A DNA stretch of 64,000 nucleotides from an uncultured Oscillospiraceae bacterium (lineage in GTDB: Bacteria > Bacillota > Clostridia > Oscillospirales > Oscillospiraceae), in the NCBI GenBank assembly GCA_944385675.1, contig CALWYD010000029.1, positions 1-64,000 on the forward strand, written 5' to 3'. The notes under the pieces were generated by a model. That model ran no database searches, had not been told where the DNA came from, and was given only the letters and a program-made list of their open reading frames with translations. Below, piece after piece: positions 29,143-36,361 of the stretch; position 1 is the first letter of the stretch; every line of letters begins with the position of its first letter. Both the position numbers and the translations under genes were made by a program.

Positions 29143-30546
29143 TTAGGACTCCACAGGAATTGGGTACTGCTGGGTAAAGCACCCCTGACAAAAACCGCAT
29201 TTTGCATCAGGAGCCAGGCGGCTTAGATTCTCCAGGGAAAGATATTCCAGACTGTCTGCCCCTGTGATCTCTTGGATCTCCTCCAGGGTATGATGACAGG
29301 CGATCAGCTTCTCCCGATCCGGGATATCCGTACCGAAATAACAGGGAGCAATAAAGGGGGGCGCAGATACCCTCATGTGAACCTGAACCGCGCCCGCCTC
29401 CCGCAGCAGGTTGATGATTTGGCGGCAGGTGGTCCCCCGGACAATGGAGTCATCCACCATAATCACTCGTTTTCCGTTCACCTCACTGGCCAAGGCGGAC
29501 AGCTTAATGCGTACAGCCTGTTCCCGGCTGATCTGGTTCGGCGTAATGAAGGTACGGCCCACATAACGGTTTTTCACAAAACCCATACCAAGTGGAATGC
29601 CACTCTCCATGGCATATCCTCGAGCGGCATCCAGCCCTGAGTCCGGTACCCCCACCACCAGGTCTGCTTCCACAGGCCGCTGGCGGGCCAACAGACGCCC
29701 GGCATTGATCCGAGCCTGATGAACGGACTGACCGGCAATCACCGAGTCGGGGCGGGCAAAATAGATATACTCAAAGATACACATGTGGGACAATCCGCGA
29801 CAGTTATCTCGAATGGAGCGCAGTTGTCCGGCCTCATCTGCCACCACAATCTCCCCGGGCTCCAGCTCCCGCTCCATCCTGCCTCCCACCGCCTCGATGG
29901 CACAGGATTCCGATGCAAACAGAATGGCTCTCCCCTTACGCCCCAGGCACAGCGGACGAAATCCCCAAGGGTCACGGCAGGCAATCAGTTTCTGAGGAGA
30001 CATGACAAGCAGGGAGAATGCACCCTTAAGTTGGGAAGCGGCCCGGCTCACTGCCTCCTCCACACTGTCACAATGCAGACGTTCCTGAGCTATAGCGTAG
30101 GCAATCAGTTCTGAATCACTGCTGGTGTGAAAAATTGCCCCTTTGTATTCAAAGGTACTTCGCAGAGTATCCACGCCGACCAGATTTCCGTTATGCACCA
30201 CCGCAAGGGTTCCTTTTACATATTTGATGGTCAGCGGCTGAGCGTTTTCCCGCTCCCCAGCCCCGGTGGTGGCATATCGCACATGGCCCACTGCCATGGT
30301 CCCGTTTAAATGTTCCAGCCGCTCCCGGTTAAATACCTCACTGACCAATCCCACATCCTTGTAAAAGACCTGTTCACGATTATTAATCGCAGCAATACCA
30401 CAAGCCTCCTGTCCCCGGTGTTGGAGGGCATATAGCCCATAGTAAGTAGTCTGGGCACACCCTCCTCCCGGGTCGACCACACCAAACACACCGCACTCCT
30501 CGTGCAGACCCCAGTCTGGTCTATTCCACTGTCCGGCCTCATCCAT
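29143..30546 (-). CDS. purF: Amidophosphoribosyltransferase
   Basis: Protein of 467 aa. The N-terminal nucleophile is C18 in HEECGVFGVV after a short propeptide. The glutaminase domain has GHVRYATTG and VHNGNLVG, the PRPP loop is VIMVDDSIVRGTT, and cysteines in SHMCIFEYIYFARPDS, CYFGTD and the C-terminal CGFCQGC match the 4Fe-4S ligands of the Bacillus enzyme. First committed step of purine synthesis, oxygen sensitive through its cluster. It is not in a pur operon here but a single unit with its own promoter and a terminator-like leader hairpin. Confidence 0.96.
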   Translation of the reverse strand: MDEAGQWNRPDWGLHEECGVFGVVDPGGGCAQTTYYGLYALQHRGQEACGIAAINNREQVFYKDVGLVSEVFNRERLEHLNGTMAVGHVRYATTGAGERENAQPLTIKYVKGTLAVVHNGNLVGVDTLRSTFEYKGAIFHTSSDSELIAYAIAQERLHCDSVEEAVSRAASQLKGAFSLLVMSPQKLIACRDPWGFRPLCLGRKGRAILFASESCAIEAVGGRMERELEPGEIVVADEAGQLRSIRDNCRGLSHMCIFEYIYFARPDSVIAGQSVHQARINAGRLLARQRPVEADLVVGVPDSGLDAARGYAMESGIPLGMGFVKNRYVGRTFITPNQISREQAVRIKLSALASEVNGKRVIMVDDSIVRGTTCRQIINLLREAGAVQVHMRVSAPPFIAPCYFGTDIPDREKLIACHHTLEEIQEITGADSLEYLSLENLSRLAPDAKCGFCQGCFTQQYPIPVES

Positions 30547-30565
30547 CTGTCCTGTCCCCCTTTGT

Positions 30566-30598
30566 AAAAAAGCGAACGGCGCCCTTTCCAGGCGCCGT
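30566..30598 (-). promoter_or_regulatory. Terminator-like hairpin in the purF leader
   Basis: ACGGCGCC and GGCGCCGT form an 8-bp GC stem with loop TGGAAAG on the minus strand, followed by TCGC and six T. It lies between the purF promoter (start about 30605) and the purF start codon, so it would be the first structure transcribed and could attenuate purF. No purine aptamer was recognised. Confidence 0.5.
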
Positions 30599-30611
30599 TG
30601 TCTGTGCCTTT

Positions 30612-30641
30612 ATTATAGAATACCCGCTTTTTCCTTGGCAA
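30612..30641 (-). promoter_or_regulatory. Promoter of purF
   Basis: On the minus strand TTGCCA (30641-30636), 18 bp, perfect TATAAT (30617-30612). Transcription start would be about 30605. Confidence 0.7.
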
Positions 30642-30737
30642 GAAGCTTTCGGCAAAAAATCACATGATGTTTTTCTTCATTTGGGCCGCCTCATCATACA
30701 ATCCTTACAAAGGAAGTCATATGTTCTGAAAAAGGGC

Positions 30738-30766
30738 TGTTCAAATTCCAGAATTTATGGTATGAT
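30738..30766 (+). promoter_or_regulatory. Possible promoter of nrdR
   Basis: TGTTCA (30738-30743), 17 bp, TATGAT (30761-30766), 37 bp before the nrdR start codon. Confidence 0.5.
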
Positions 30767-30803
30767 GACTCTGCATAACTGAGAAATTCTGGGAGGTACG
30801 CTT

Positions 30804-31259
30804 ATGAAATGCCCCTTCTGCTCTCACCCGGAAAGCAAGGTCGTGGATTCACGCCCCGCAGATGAAGGGGCCAGCATCCGGCGCAGGCGCGAATGCTTGT
30901 CCTGCCACAAACGTTTTACTACCTATGAGACGATGGAGAGCCTGCCCCTTGTGGTTGTAAAGAAAGATGGGAGCCGTCAGAGCTTTGATCGAAACAAAGT
31001 AATGGCAGGTCTTATCCGGGCCTGCGAAAAGAGGCCGGTTCCCTACGGCACCTTGGATACTATGGTCAACGAAATTGAGCAAGTCCTGCAAAACAAGATG
31101 GAGCGGGAAGTCTCCTCCTCTGAAATTGGGGAATTGGTTATGGAGCGACTGAAAAGAATTGACGAAGTGGCTTATGTTCGTTTTGCCTCAGTCTACCGCC
31201 AATTTAAAGACATCAATACGTTCATGCATGAATTGAACAAATTGCTAGAGGATAAATAA
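30804..31259 (+). CDS. nrdR: Transcriptional repressor NrdR
   Basis: Protein of 151 aa. N-terminal zinc ribbon with C-x2-C (C3 and C6) and C-x2-C (CLSCHKRF, about 32-35), then the ATP-cone domain (about 49-139) with [15 protein letters not shown]. It senses ATP/dATP and represses ribonucleotide reductase genes. No nrd gene lies nearby. GGGAGG precedes the ATG. Confidence 0.97.
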   Translation: MKCPFCSHPESKVVDSRPADEGASIRRRRECLSCHKRFTTYETMESLPLVVVKKDGSRQSFDRNKVMAGLIRACEKRPVPYGTLDTMVNEIEQVLQNKMEREVSSSEIGELVMERLKRIDEVAYVRFASVYRQFKDINTFMHELNKLLEDK

Positions 31260-31273
31260 GCGACTTATTTCTA

Positions 31274-31303
31274 CGGCCCGGGCCTGTCCCGGGCCGCTTT
31301 TTT
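31274..31303 (+). terminator. Terminator of nrdR
   Basis: 9-bp stem CGGCCCGGG with CCCGGGCCG, loop CCTGT, followed by CTTTTTT, 15 bp after the stop. Confidence 0.93.
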
Positions 31304-31375
31304 AGGGCAAATGGCCTTTGGGCTGTGCACCAATCTCTCTTTTCTTCATAGGATGGAAAAAACGGAGGTAATTCT

Positions 31376-32116
31376 ATGCCTATTATTTATCTCTCTCCCT
31401 CCACGCAAGAAAACAATTACTTTGTAAATGGTGGCACTGAGGAACAGTACATGAACCTCCTGGCCGATAAAATGATTCCTTACCTGGATGCCTCCGGCAT
31501 TCGATATGTACGCAATACACCAAGTATGACTGCTTCATCCTCAATTGCTGCCTCCAATGCAGGTAATTACGATCTCCATCTGGCCCTGCACTCCAATGCC
31601 GCTCCTGACGACCGCTATGGCACAGCACGCGGCTCTATTGTATTCTACTACCCCACCAGCGAAAAGGGGCGCAGAGCAGCAGAAATCATTGCCGATGGTC
31701 TTAAGGCCATTTACCCCATTCCAAACCGGGTTCGGGCCGAAGGCACCACTGCCATCGGTGAGGTACGCCGGGTGCGCGCTCCCTCTGTCTTTTTAGAGCT
31801 AGCCTTTCATGATAACGAAGCAGACGCCAACTGGATTAAAAACAACCTGGACACCATCGCTCGAAACCTAGTGCTCTCTCTCACTGAGTACTTTGGCATT
31901 CCCTTCTACGAGACAGAGTCTGCTCGTTCCGGTACCGTGGATGTGTCCTGGGGGGTATTAAACATTCGGGCCCGGCCCAGCCAAAGTGCTCCCATTCTGG
32001 CTCAGGCCCCGGACGGATCCTCACTCACCATTCTCAACCGCTCTGACGGCTGGTACCTGGTCAATTACAACGGAACTATCGGTTACGCCAGCGGCGAGTT
32101 TATTACGCTCAATTAA
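31376..32116 (+). CDS. Amidase_3-type wall amidase with SH3 domain, no signal peptide
   Basis: Protein of 246 aa: an N-acetylmuramoyl-L-alanine amidase (Amidase_3) fold at 1-180 and an SH3b domain at about 190-246 (VLNIRARPSQSAPIL, GYASGEFI). The Glu in TEEQYMN (22-23), the His of LALHSNA (72) and the catalytic Glu of FLELAFHDN (141) are recognisable, but the first zinc His of canonical members (DAGHGG) is replaced by SPSTQENN. No signal peptide is present, which fits a mother-cell protein put onto the spore surface, or a cytoplasmic or holin-dependent lysin-like enzyme. It is 12 bp before a LysM/GH18 gene, suggesting joint action on cortex. GGAGG precedes the ATG. Confidence 0.8.
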   Translation: MPIIYLSPSTQENNYFVNGGTEEQYMNLLADKMIPYLDASGIRYVRNTPSMTASSSIAASNAGNYDLHLALHSNAAPDDRYGTARGSIVFYYPTSEKGRRAAEIIADGLKAIYPIPNRVRAEGTTAIGEVRRVRAPSVFLELAFHDNEADANWIKNNLDTIARNLVLSLTEYFGIPFYETESARSGTVDVSWGVLNIRARPSQSAPILAQAPDGSSLTILNRSDGWYLVNYNGTIGYASGEFITLN

Positions 32117-32128
32117 GGAGGCGCCGAT

Positions 32129-33409
32129 ATGGAGATTCATGTGGTAAAACCAGGGGACACCCTCTATTCCGTGGCGGTGCGGTACGGTGTCCCCATGTCC
32201 CAGCTACTCAATGACAACCAGCTTCCCGACCCCTCCCGCCTTGTAGTGGGGCAGACCCTAGTCATCCAATATCCACTGCTCACCTATACAGTCCGGCCTG
32301 GGGATACTCTCTTTTCTATCGCTGCCGCCCACCGAACCACCGTTCGTCAACTGCTGCGCAATAACCCTGTTTTGGGCGGAGAAAGCCGAATTACCCCAGG
32401 CCAGATACTCACTATCTCCTTTCGTCAGGAACGCCAAGGCACCTTGTCCGTCAATGGATACGTTCAGCCAGATGTAGATCGCTCCCTCCTATATCGCACC
32501 CTTCCCTACCTTTCTGACCTGACCCCTTTCACATACGGCTTCACCCCCCAAGGGGCTCTTCTTCCTCTGGATGATGCCTTTTTGGTGGATGCTGCGCTTC
32601 AGGCCGGTGTACGTCCCCTGCTTCACCTGTCCACACTCACTCAGGACGGCACCTTTTCCAATGAGCTCTCTCATATTGCTTTGACTGAACAGACCGTTCA
32701 GACTCGGTTGATTGCGGAGCTCATGCGGACAGTAGAGCAGCGAGGCTACCGGGGAGTCGACGTGGATTTTGAGTTTGTCTATGGGGAAGACGCTCAGGCC
32801 TATGCCCAATTTATCGCCCGTCTGCGGACTAATCTTTCCCCTTGGAACATCCCTGTCATTGTTGCGCTCGCCCCAAAAGTCTTTGCGCAGCAACAAGGTG
32901 CGCTTTATGAAGGGCACGACTATGCCGCCCTTGGTTCAGCTGCTGACTACGTACTATTGATGACCTACGAGTGGGGATACACCTACGGTCCGCCCATGGC
33001 AGTAGCCCCCATCCGCAATGTACGCCAGGTAGTGGACTATGCTCTGACAGAGATCTCCCCTGAAAAGATCTATTTAGGCATCCCCAACTACGGCTACGAC
33101 TGGACCCTCCCCTTCCGGCAGGGCAGCCGTGCCCGGTCTATTTCTAATCCGGAGGCAGTATCCATTGCTGCCGACCACTATGCGGCCATCCGTTTTGATG
33201 AGGCAGCTAAGTCCCCATGGTTCCGCTACGTAGACAACAGCGGCCAGGAACACGAAGTATGGTTTGAGGACGCCCGCAGCATCCGGGCTAAACTGGAACT
33301 GGCACAGGAGTATGGTCTGCGGGGAGTAAGCTACTGGAACCTGATGCGTCCGTTCCCTCAAAACTGGGCAGTGCTCAACGCTTTATACTACATTCGGGAA
33401 GAACTTTGA
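32129..33409 (+). CDS. LysM-GH18 cortex-lytic enzyme (SleL/YaaH-like)
   Basis: Protein of 426 aa: two LysM repeats (3-46 and 52-96) that bind glycan, then a GH18 domain (about 105-420) with the catalytic D211-V-D213-F-E215. Such proteins (SleL/YaaH) cleave muramic-lactam-containing cortex as N-acetylglucosaminidases during spore germination and sit on the spore without a Sec signal, as here. Translated with the amidase upstream (12-bp gap, AAGGAGGCGCC site). Other GH18 wall enzymes share this layout, so the germination role is inference from family and context. Confidence 0.85.
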   Translation: MEIHVVKPGDTLYSVAVRYGVPMSQLLNDNQLPDPSRLVVGQTLVIQYPLLTYTVRPGDTLFSIAAAHRTTVRQLLRNNPVLGGESRITPGQILTISFRQERQGTLSVNGYVQPDVDRSLLYRTLPYLSDLTPFTYGFTPQGALLPLDDAFLVDAALQAGVRPLLHLSTLTQDGTFSNELSHIALTEQTVQTRLIAELMRTVEQRGYRGVDVDFEFVYGEDAQAYAQFIARLRTNLSPWNIPVIVALAPKVFAQQQGALYEGHDYAALGSAADYVLLMTYEWGYTYGPPMAVAPIRNVRQVVDYALTEISPEKIYLGIPNYGYDWTLPFRQGSRARSISNPEAVSIAADHYAAIRFDEAAKSPWFRYVDNSGQEHEVWFEDARSIRAKLELAQEYGLRGVSYWNLMRPFPQNWAVLNALYYIREEL

Positions 33410-33480
33410 CCACAGGACTGGATTTTTCTTCTTATATGGTGTAAAATTTCCCTCGAAACTGCACAAAGGAGGACATAGTT

Positions 33481-33873
33481 ATGTCTGTTTCTGTGGGAAT
33501 GAGGGGACGCTGCGAGGCGGTGGTAGACGAAAAACTTACCGCCCAGGCTGCCGGTTCTGGTACGCTGCCGGTTTTCGCCACACCGTGGATGTGTGCGTTA
33601 ATGGAGAAAGCGGCGTGGACTGCTGTCGCCCCTGCCCTGTCCCCGGGAGAGAGCACTGTCGGCACAAAACTGAACATCTCTCACCTGTCCGCTACCCCTA
33701 TTGGCATCAAAGTATGGGCCGAGAGCGAGGTCACTTTGGTGGACGGCAAGCGCATTGAATTTACTGTAACGGCCTATGACGAAAAAGGGCAAATTGGTAC
33801 AGGTACCCATGAACGGTTTGTGGTTACCGACCAGCGCTTTTTGGCTAAGGCCGCTGGAAAACTGGGGGACTAA
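33481..33873 (+). CDS. FlK-like hot-dog thioesterase
   Basis: Protein of 130 aa with the hot-dog pattern of the FlK/thioesterase-like group: FATPWMCALMEKAA (about 32-45), a long central helix, HLSATPIGIKVWAESEV and a final strand. FlK itself hydrolyses fluoroacetyl-CoA, but clostridial members are of unknown substrate. The next gene starts 4 bp after its stop. Strong AAGGAGGAC site before ATG. Confidence 0.8.
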   Translation: MSVSVGMRGRCEAVVDEKLTAQAAGSGTLPVFATPWMCALMEKAAWTAVAPALSPGESTVGTKLNISHLSATPIGIKVWAESEVTLVDGKRIEFTVTAYDEKGQIGTGTHERFVVTDQRFLAKAAGKLGD

Positions 33874-33877
33874 AAGG

Positions 33878-34354
33878 ATGTCAATTGAAAAAGTTCGTGC
33901 CTATTTTCGCACTTTGGGCCGAGAGGGGGATATCCTAGAGTTCCCTGTCTCCAGCGCTACCGTAGAACTGCCCGCTCAGGCGGTAGGCGTCATTCCAGCC
34001 CGCATCGCCAAAACTCTCTCCTTTCTGGTGGAGGACAAATGCGTACTGGTGGTAGCTGCTGGGGATGCTAAAATAGATAACCCCAAATATAAAGCTCAGT
34101 TTCACACCAAGGCCAAAATGTTAACGGCCGAACAGGCTCAGGAGATGACTGGCCATGCCGTAGGGGGGATATGTCCTTTCGGGAATCCCGAGGGCGTTAG
34201 CACCTATTTAGACGTCTCCCTGCGCCGGTTTGATACTGTCTACCCTGCTGCAGGCAGCTCCAACTCTGCCATTCAGCTCACCTGCCATGAGCTGGAGGAG
34301 TATTCCCACGCCGCTGGATGGATTGACGTATGTAAGGGCTGGCAGGAGACATAG
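33878..34354 (+). CDS. YbaK/EbsC-like aminoacyl-tRNA deacylase domain protein
   Basis: Protein of 158 aa of the YbaK/ProX editing fold: VPARIAKTLSF with the conserved Lys (about 50), VLVVAAGDAKID, K at about 72, and VGGICPFG (about 93-100). YbaK hydrolyses Cys-tRNA-Pro; other members act on different mischarged tRNAs or have lost activity. The exact specificity is unknown. I use ATG 33878, which follows GGGGGACTAAAAGG; an ORF reading from 33776 would overlap the upstream gene. Confidence 0.85.
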   Translation: MSIEKVRAYFRTLGREGDILEFPVSSATVELPAQAVGVIPARIAKTLSFLVEDKCVLVVAAGDAKIDNPKYKAQFHTKAKMLTAEQAQEMTGHAVGGICPFGNPEGVSTYLDVSLRRFDTVYPAAGSSNSAIQLTCHELEEYSHAAGWIDVCKGWQET

Positions 34355-34376
34355 CTCTTTTTTCTTGCATACACAA

Positions 34377-34427
34377 GGGCCGGAACCGCCGGGGCATACG
34401 CCCGGGCGGTTCCGGCCCTCTTTTTTG
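34377..34427 (+). terminator. Terminator after ybaK-like gene
   Basis: 14-bp perfect stem (GGGCCGGAACCGCC with GGCGGTTCCGGCCC), 14-nt loop, then TCTTTTTTG. It ends the nrdR-side plus-strand series. Confidence 0.93.
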
Positions 34428-34547
34428 TCTACCAAACTATCAGTCCATGTCTTTCCATGACACAACAATGGAATGGGGTGACCGCGGCTGCAGTATCTTC
34501 TCCTCAGCCCGGTGCTGCAGCAAAACAGCCCTCCATCCCATTTATCT

Positions 34548-35429
34548 TTACGCCCTTGGATGGGCCTTCCGATAAACGTCCTTGATTTTTTGATTCATCA
34601 GACGGGAGTAAATCTGAGTGGAAGAGATGTCCGCGTGGCCCAGCATCTCCTGAATGGAGCGCAGATCTGCCCCATTCTCCAGAAGATGAGCGGCAAACGA
34701 GTGGCGCAGAGTGTGCGGGGTAATATCCTTTTGAATCCCCGCCTTCTCCTGGTAATGTTTGATGAGTTTCCAAAACCCCTGGCGGCTCATCCGTTCCCCG
34801 CTCATATTGAGGAACAGCGCCGTCTCATCCAGGGATTCCACCAACTGAGGCCGAATATTATGGACATACTCGCTTAAAGCTCGGATAGCCGCCGGGTAAA
34901 GCGGAATAATCCGCTCTTTCCCCTTGCTCATGCATTTTAGAACTCCGCCCGGCAAGTTCAAATCGTCTACGTCCAGAGCAATTAACTCGCTGACCCGAAT
35001 GCCCGTAGCATACAGCAGCTCCAACATGGCCCGATCTCGGTATCCCTTCAAGTCCGTACACTCTGGCTGTTCCAAAAACAGTTCTACTTCCCTACCTGTA
35101 AGTACTTGAGGAAGCTTGCGCTCCACCTTCACCGGAGCCACATCCCTGGCCGGATTGCCATCCGCCTTCCCCTGAACCACCAAACAGTTATAAAAAGACT
35201 TAATGGAGGCCACAGAACGCGTAACTGTGGCGGGTGATTTTCCCCTACGAGAGAGCTGGTGGACATACTCATTCACATCTCGAGCCACCACTTCCAGCAA
35301 GGAAATCCCTTTCTCTTCCATTGCATGGGCAAACTGGCGTACGTCACGCATATAGGAACTAACCGTATTCTCGGAGGCCTTTTTCTCCGTTTTCAAATAC
35401 TCTTCATAGGCTGAAAGTAAATCAGACAC
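34548..35429 (-). CDS. xerD: Tyrosine recombinase XerD
   Basis: Protein of 293 aa, the standard Xer length. N-terminal SAM-like domain (about 1-85), catalytic domain with R145 (TGIRVSEL), K169 (MSKGKER), H239-x2-R242 (HTLRHSF), H265 (LGHADI) and nucleophile Y274 (TQIYSR). With a XerC partner it resolves chromosome dimers at dif. I chose the GTG at 35429 because it follows GGGAGAG and gives the family start MSDLLSAYEEYL; the ATG at 35450 has no binding site. It lies 23 bp after spoIIM, an arrangement common in Firmicutes. Confidence 0.93.
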   Translation of the reverse strand: MSDLLSAYEEYLKTEKKASENTVSSYMRDVRQFAHAMEEKGISLLEVVARDVNEYVHQLSRRGKSPATVTRSVASIKSFYNCLVVQGKADGNPARDVAPVKVERKLPQVLTGREVELFLEQPECTDLKGYRDRAMLELLYATGIRVSELIALDVDDLNLPGGVLKCMSKGKERIIPLYPAAIRALSEYVHNIRPQLVESLDETALFLNMSGERMSRQGFWKLIKHYQEKAGIQKDITPHTLRHSFAAHLLENGADLRSIQEMLGHADISSTQIYSRLMNQKIKDVYRKAHPRA

Positions 35430-35452
35430 GACCAACTCTCCCGGAATCATAA

Positions 35453-36076
35453 TTACAGCACCACACGGGCAGCTGCCCGCAACAAAACCGGAATCACCAT
35501 GTATTCCAAAGCGCCGCAAATCAGATACAACACACAACAAAGTCCAATCCTGGCCCAGTAAATTGGCTGTCCAAGTGAAAGTTCACACCGCCCCTCACCA
35601 AGACCTCGCCGCAGCAGACACTGAGCGCTGCCCAGTCCTTGGACACCTGCAAGGAAAAAACCAGGCGCCCACACCAGCACCGGCAGTCCAAAGAGCACGA
35701 GTGCCGGCAGCAGGCCGGCACCGCCAAAGACTCTGAAAAAACACCCTACAGAAAACGAAAGGAAAAAACCTCGTACTGCAAACAAAATTGGTAGGCCGAT
35801 CACTCCTACAGCAGTGACGCCTAATACCACAGCCGCCAGTAAGTACCGCAGCTGTTCCCACAGTAAAGGCCACAAGCTGCGTGCCACTGTACCTTCAGCA
35901 GCCAGAGACAGATACTCGCTCAAATAGCTGCACAACTCTAAAGCCCCCTCCTCACCGGCCATTCCGGCAAAGATACCTCCTGCTATTCCGCCCAGGAGGA
36001 AAAGGACGCCTAAAGCCCCAAGAGCAGCACCTCGTTCCAATTGCAAAGTCCATTTTTTTCTCTCCCGCCTTCCCAT
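35453..36076 (-). CDS. spoIIM: Stage II sporulation protein M
   Basis: Protein of 207 aa with about five membrane segments, a basic N-terminus and the pattern of SpoIIM (GGIAGGIFAGM in the first segment, GVIGLPILFAVRGFFLSFSVG centrally). SpoIIM scaffolds the SpoIID-SpoIIP engulfment machine in the mother-cell membrane. The start at 36076 follows GAGGTG; the GTG at 36085 is inside that site. It is followed by xerD. No SpoIIP is in the window. Confidence 0.8.
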   Translation of the reverse strand: MGRRERKKWTLQLERGAALGALGVLFLLGGIAGGIFAGMAGEEGALELCSYLSEYLSLAAEGTVARSLWPLLWEQLRYLLAAVVLGVTAVGVIGLPILFAVRGFFLSFSVGCFFRVFGGAGLLPALVLFGLPVLVWAPGFFLAGVQGLGSAQCLLRRGLGEGRCELSLGQPIYWARIGLCCVLYLICGALEYMVIPVLLRAAARVVL

Positions 36077-36113
36077 CGCCGTCACCTCATAACAACCTTA
36101 TGAGAGAAGAGAA

Positions 36114-36164
36114 AAAAATAGACATGCACCGCTGCCTCTTCCGCACAGCTAGATGTCTATTTTT
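36114..36164. repeat. 12-bp inverted repeat before spoIIM
   Basis: AAAAATAGACAT (36114-36125) and ATGTCTATTTTT (36153-36164) are perfect reverse complements with a 27-nt loop. It is 38 bp before the spoIIM start on the minus strand and ends in a T run on both strands, so it may be an attenuator or a bidirectional terminator, or an operator. Confidence 0.7.
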
Positions 36165-36235
36165 AATATAGCCGCCCTCGACGCTTTTCGCAAGTCTTTT
36201 TCGGAAATTTTTTGATTTTTTTAAATTTCTTTAAT

Positions 36236-36266
36236 TTGTTATGTAAATTAAATTATGTAAACTATG
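36236..36266. repeat. 14-bp direct repeats containing a dif-like half-site
   Basis: Two direct copies, TTATGTAAATTAAA (36239-36252) and TTATGTAAACTATG (36253-36266). The second contains TTATGTAAACT, identical to the XerD arm I remember for Bacillus dif. A fitting 11-bp XerC arm plus 6-bp centre would be 36236-36252, where the match to known XerC arms is poor. Confidence 0.6.
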
Positions 36267-36270
36267 TATA

Positions 36271-36310
36271 CTAAAAACGGGGTGGATTCCACATTCGCAG
36301 AACCCACCCC
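36271..36310 (-). terminator. Terminator of the SCIFF maturase gene
   Basis: GGGGTGG (36279-36285) pairs with CCACCCC (36304-36310), extended inside by TTC/GAA. On the minus strand it is followed by GTTTTTAG, 52 bp past the stop. Confidence 0.75.
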
Positions 36311-36361
36311 AAAATATTGTGTTTCTTTTAAATTTCTCGTGCAAAATGTTGAACGATCAGG

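Noticed and set aside
34377..34427. Possible CRISPR or repeat array from the strong GC hairpins across the window
   Set aside because: Each hairpin is unique, sits after a stop codon and has a T tail, so they are terminators.
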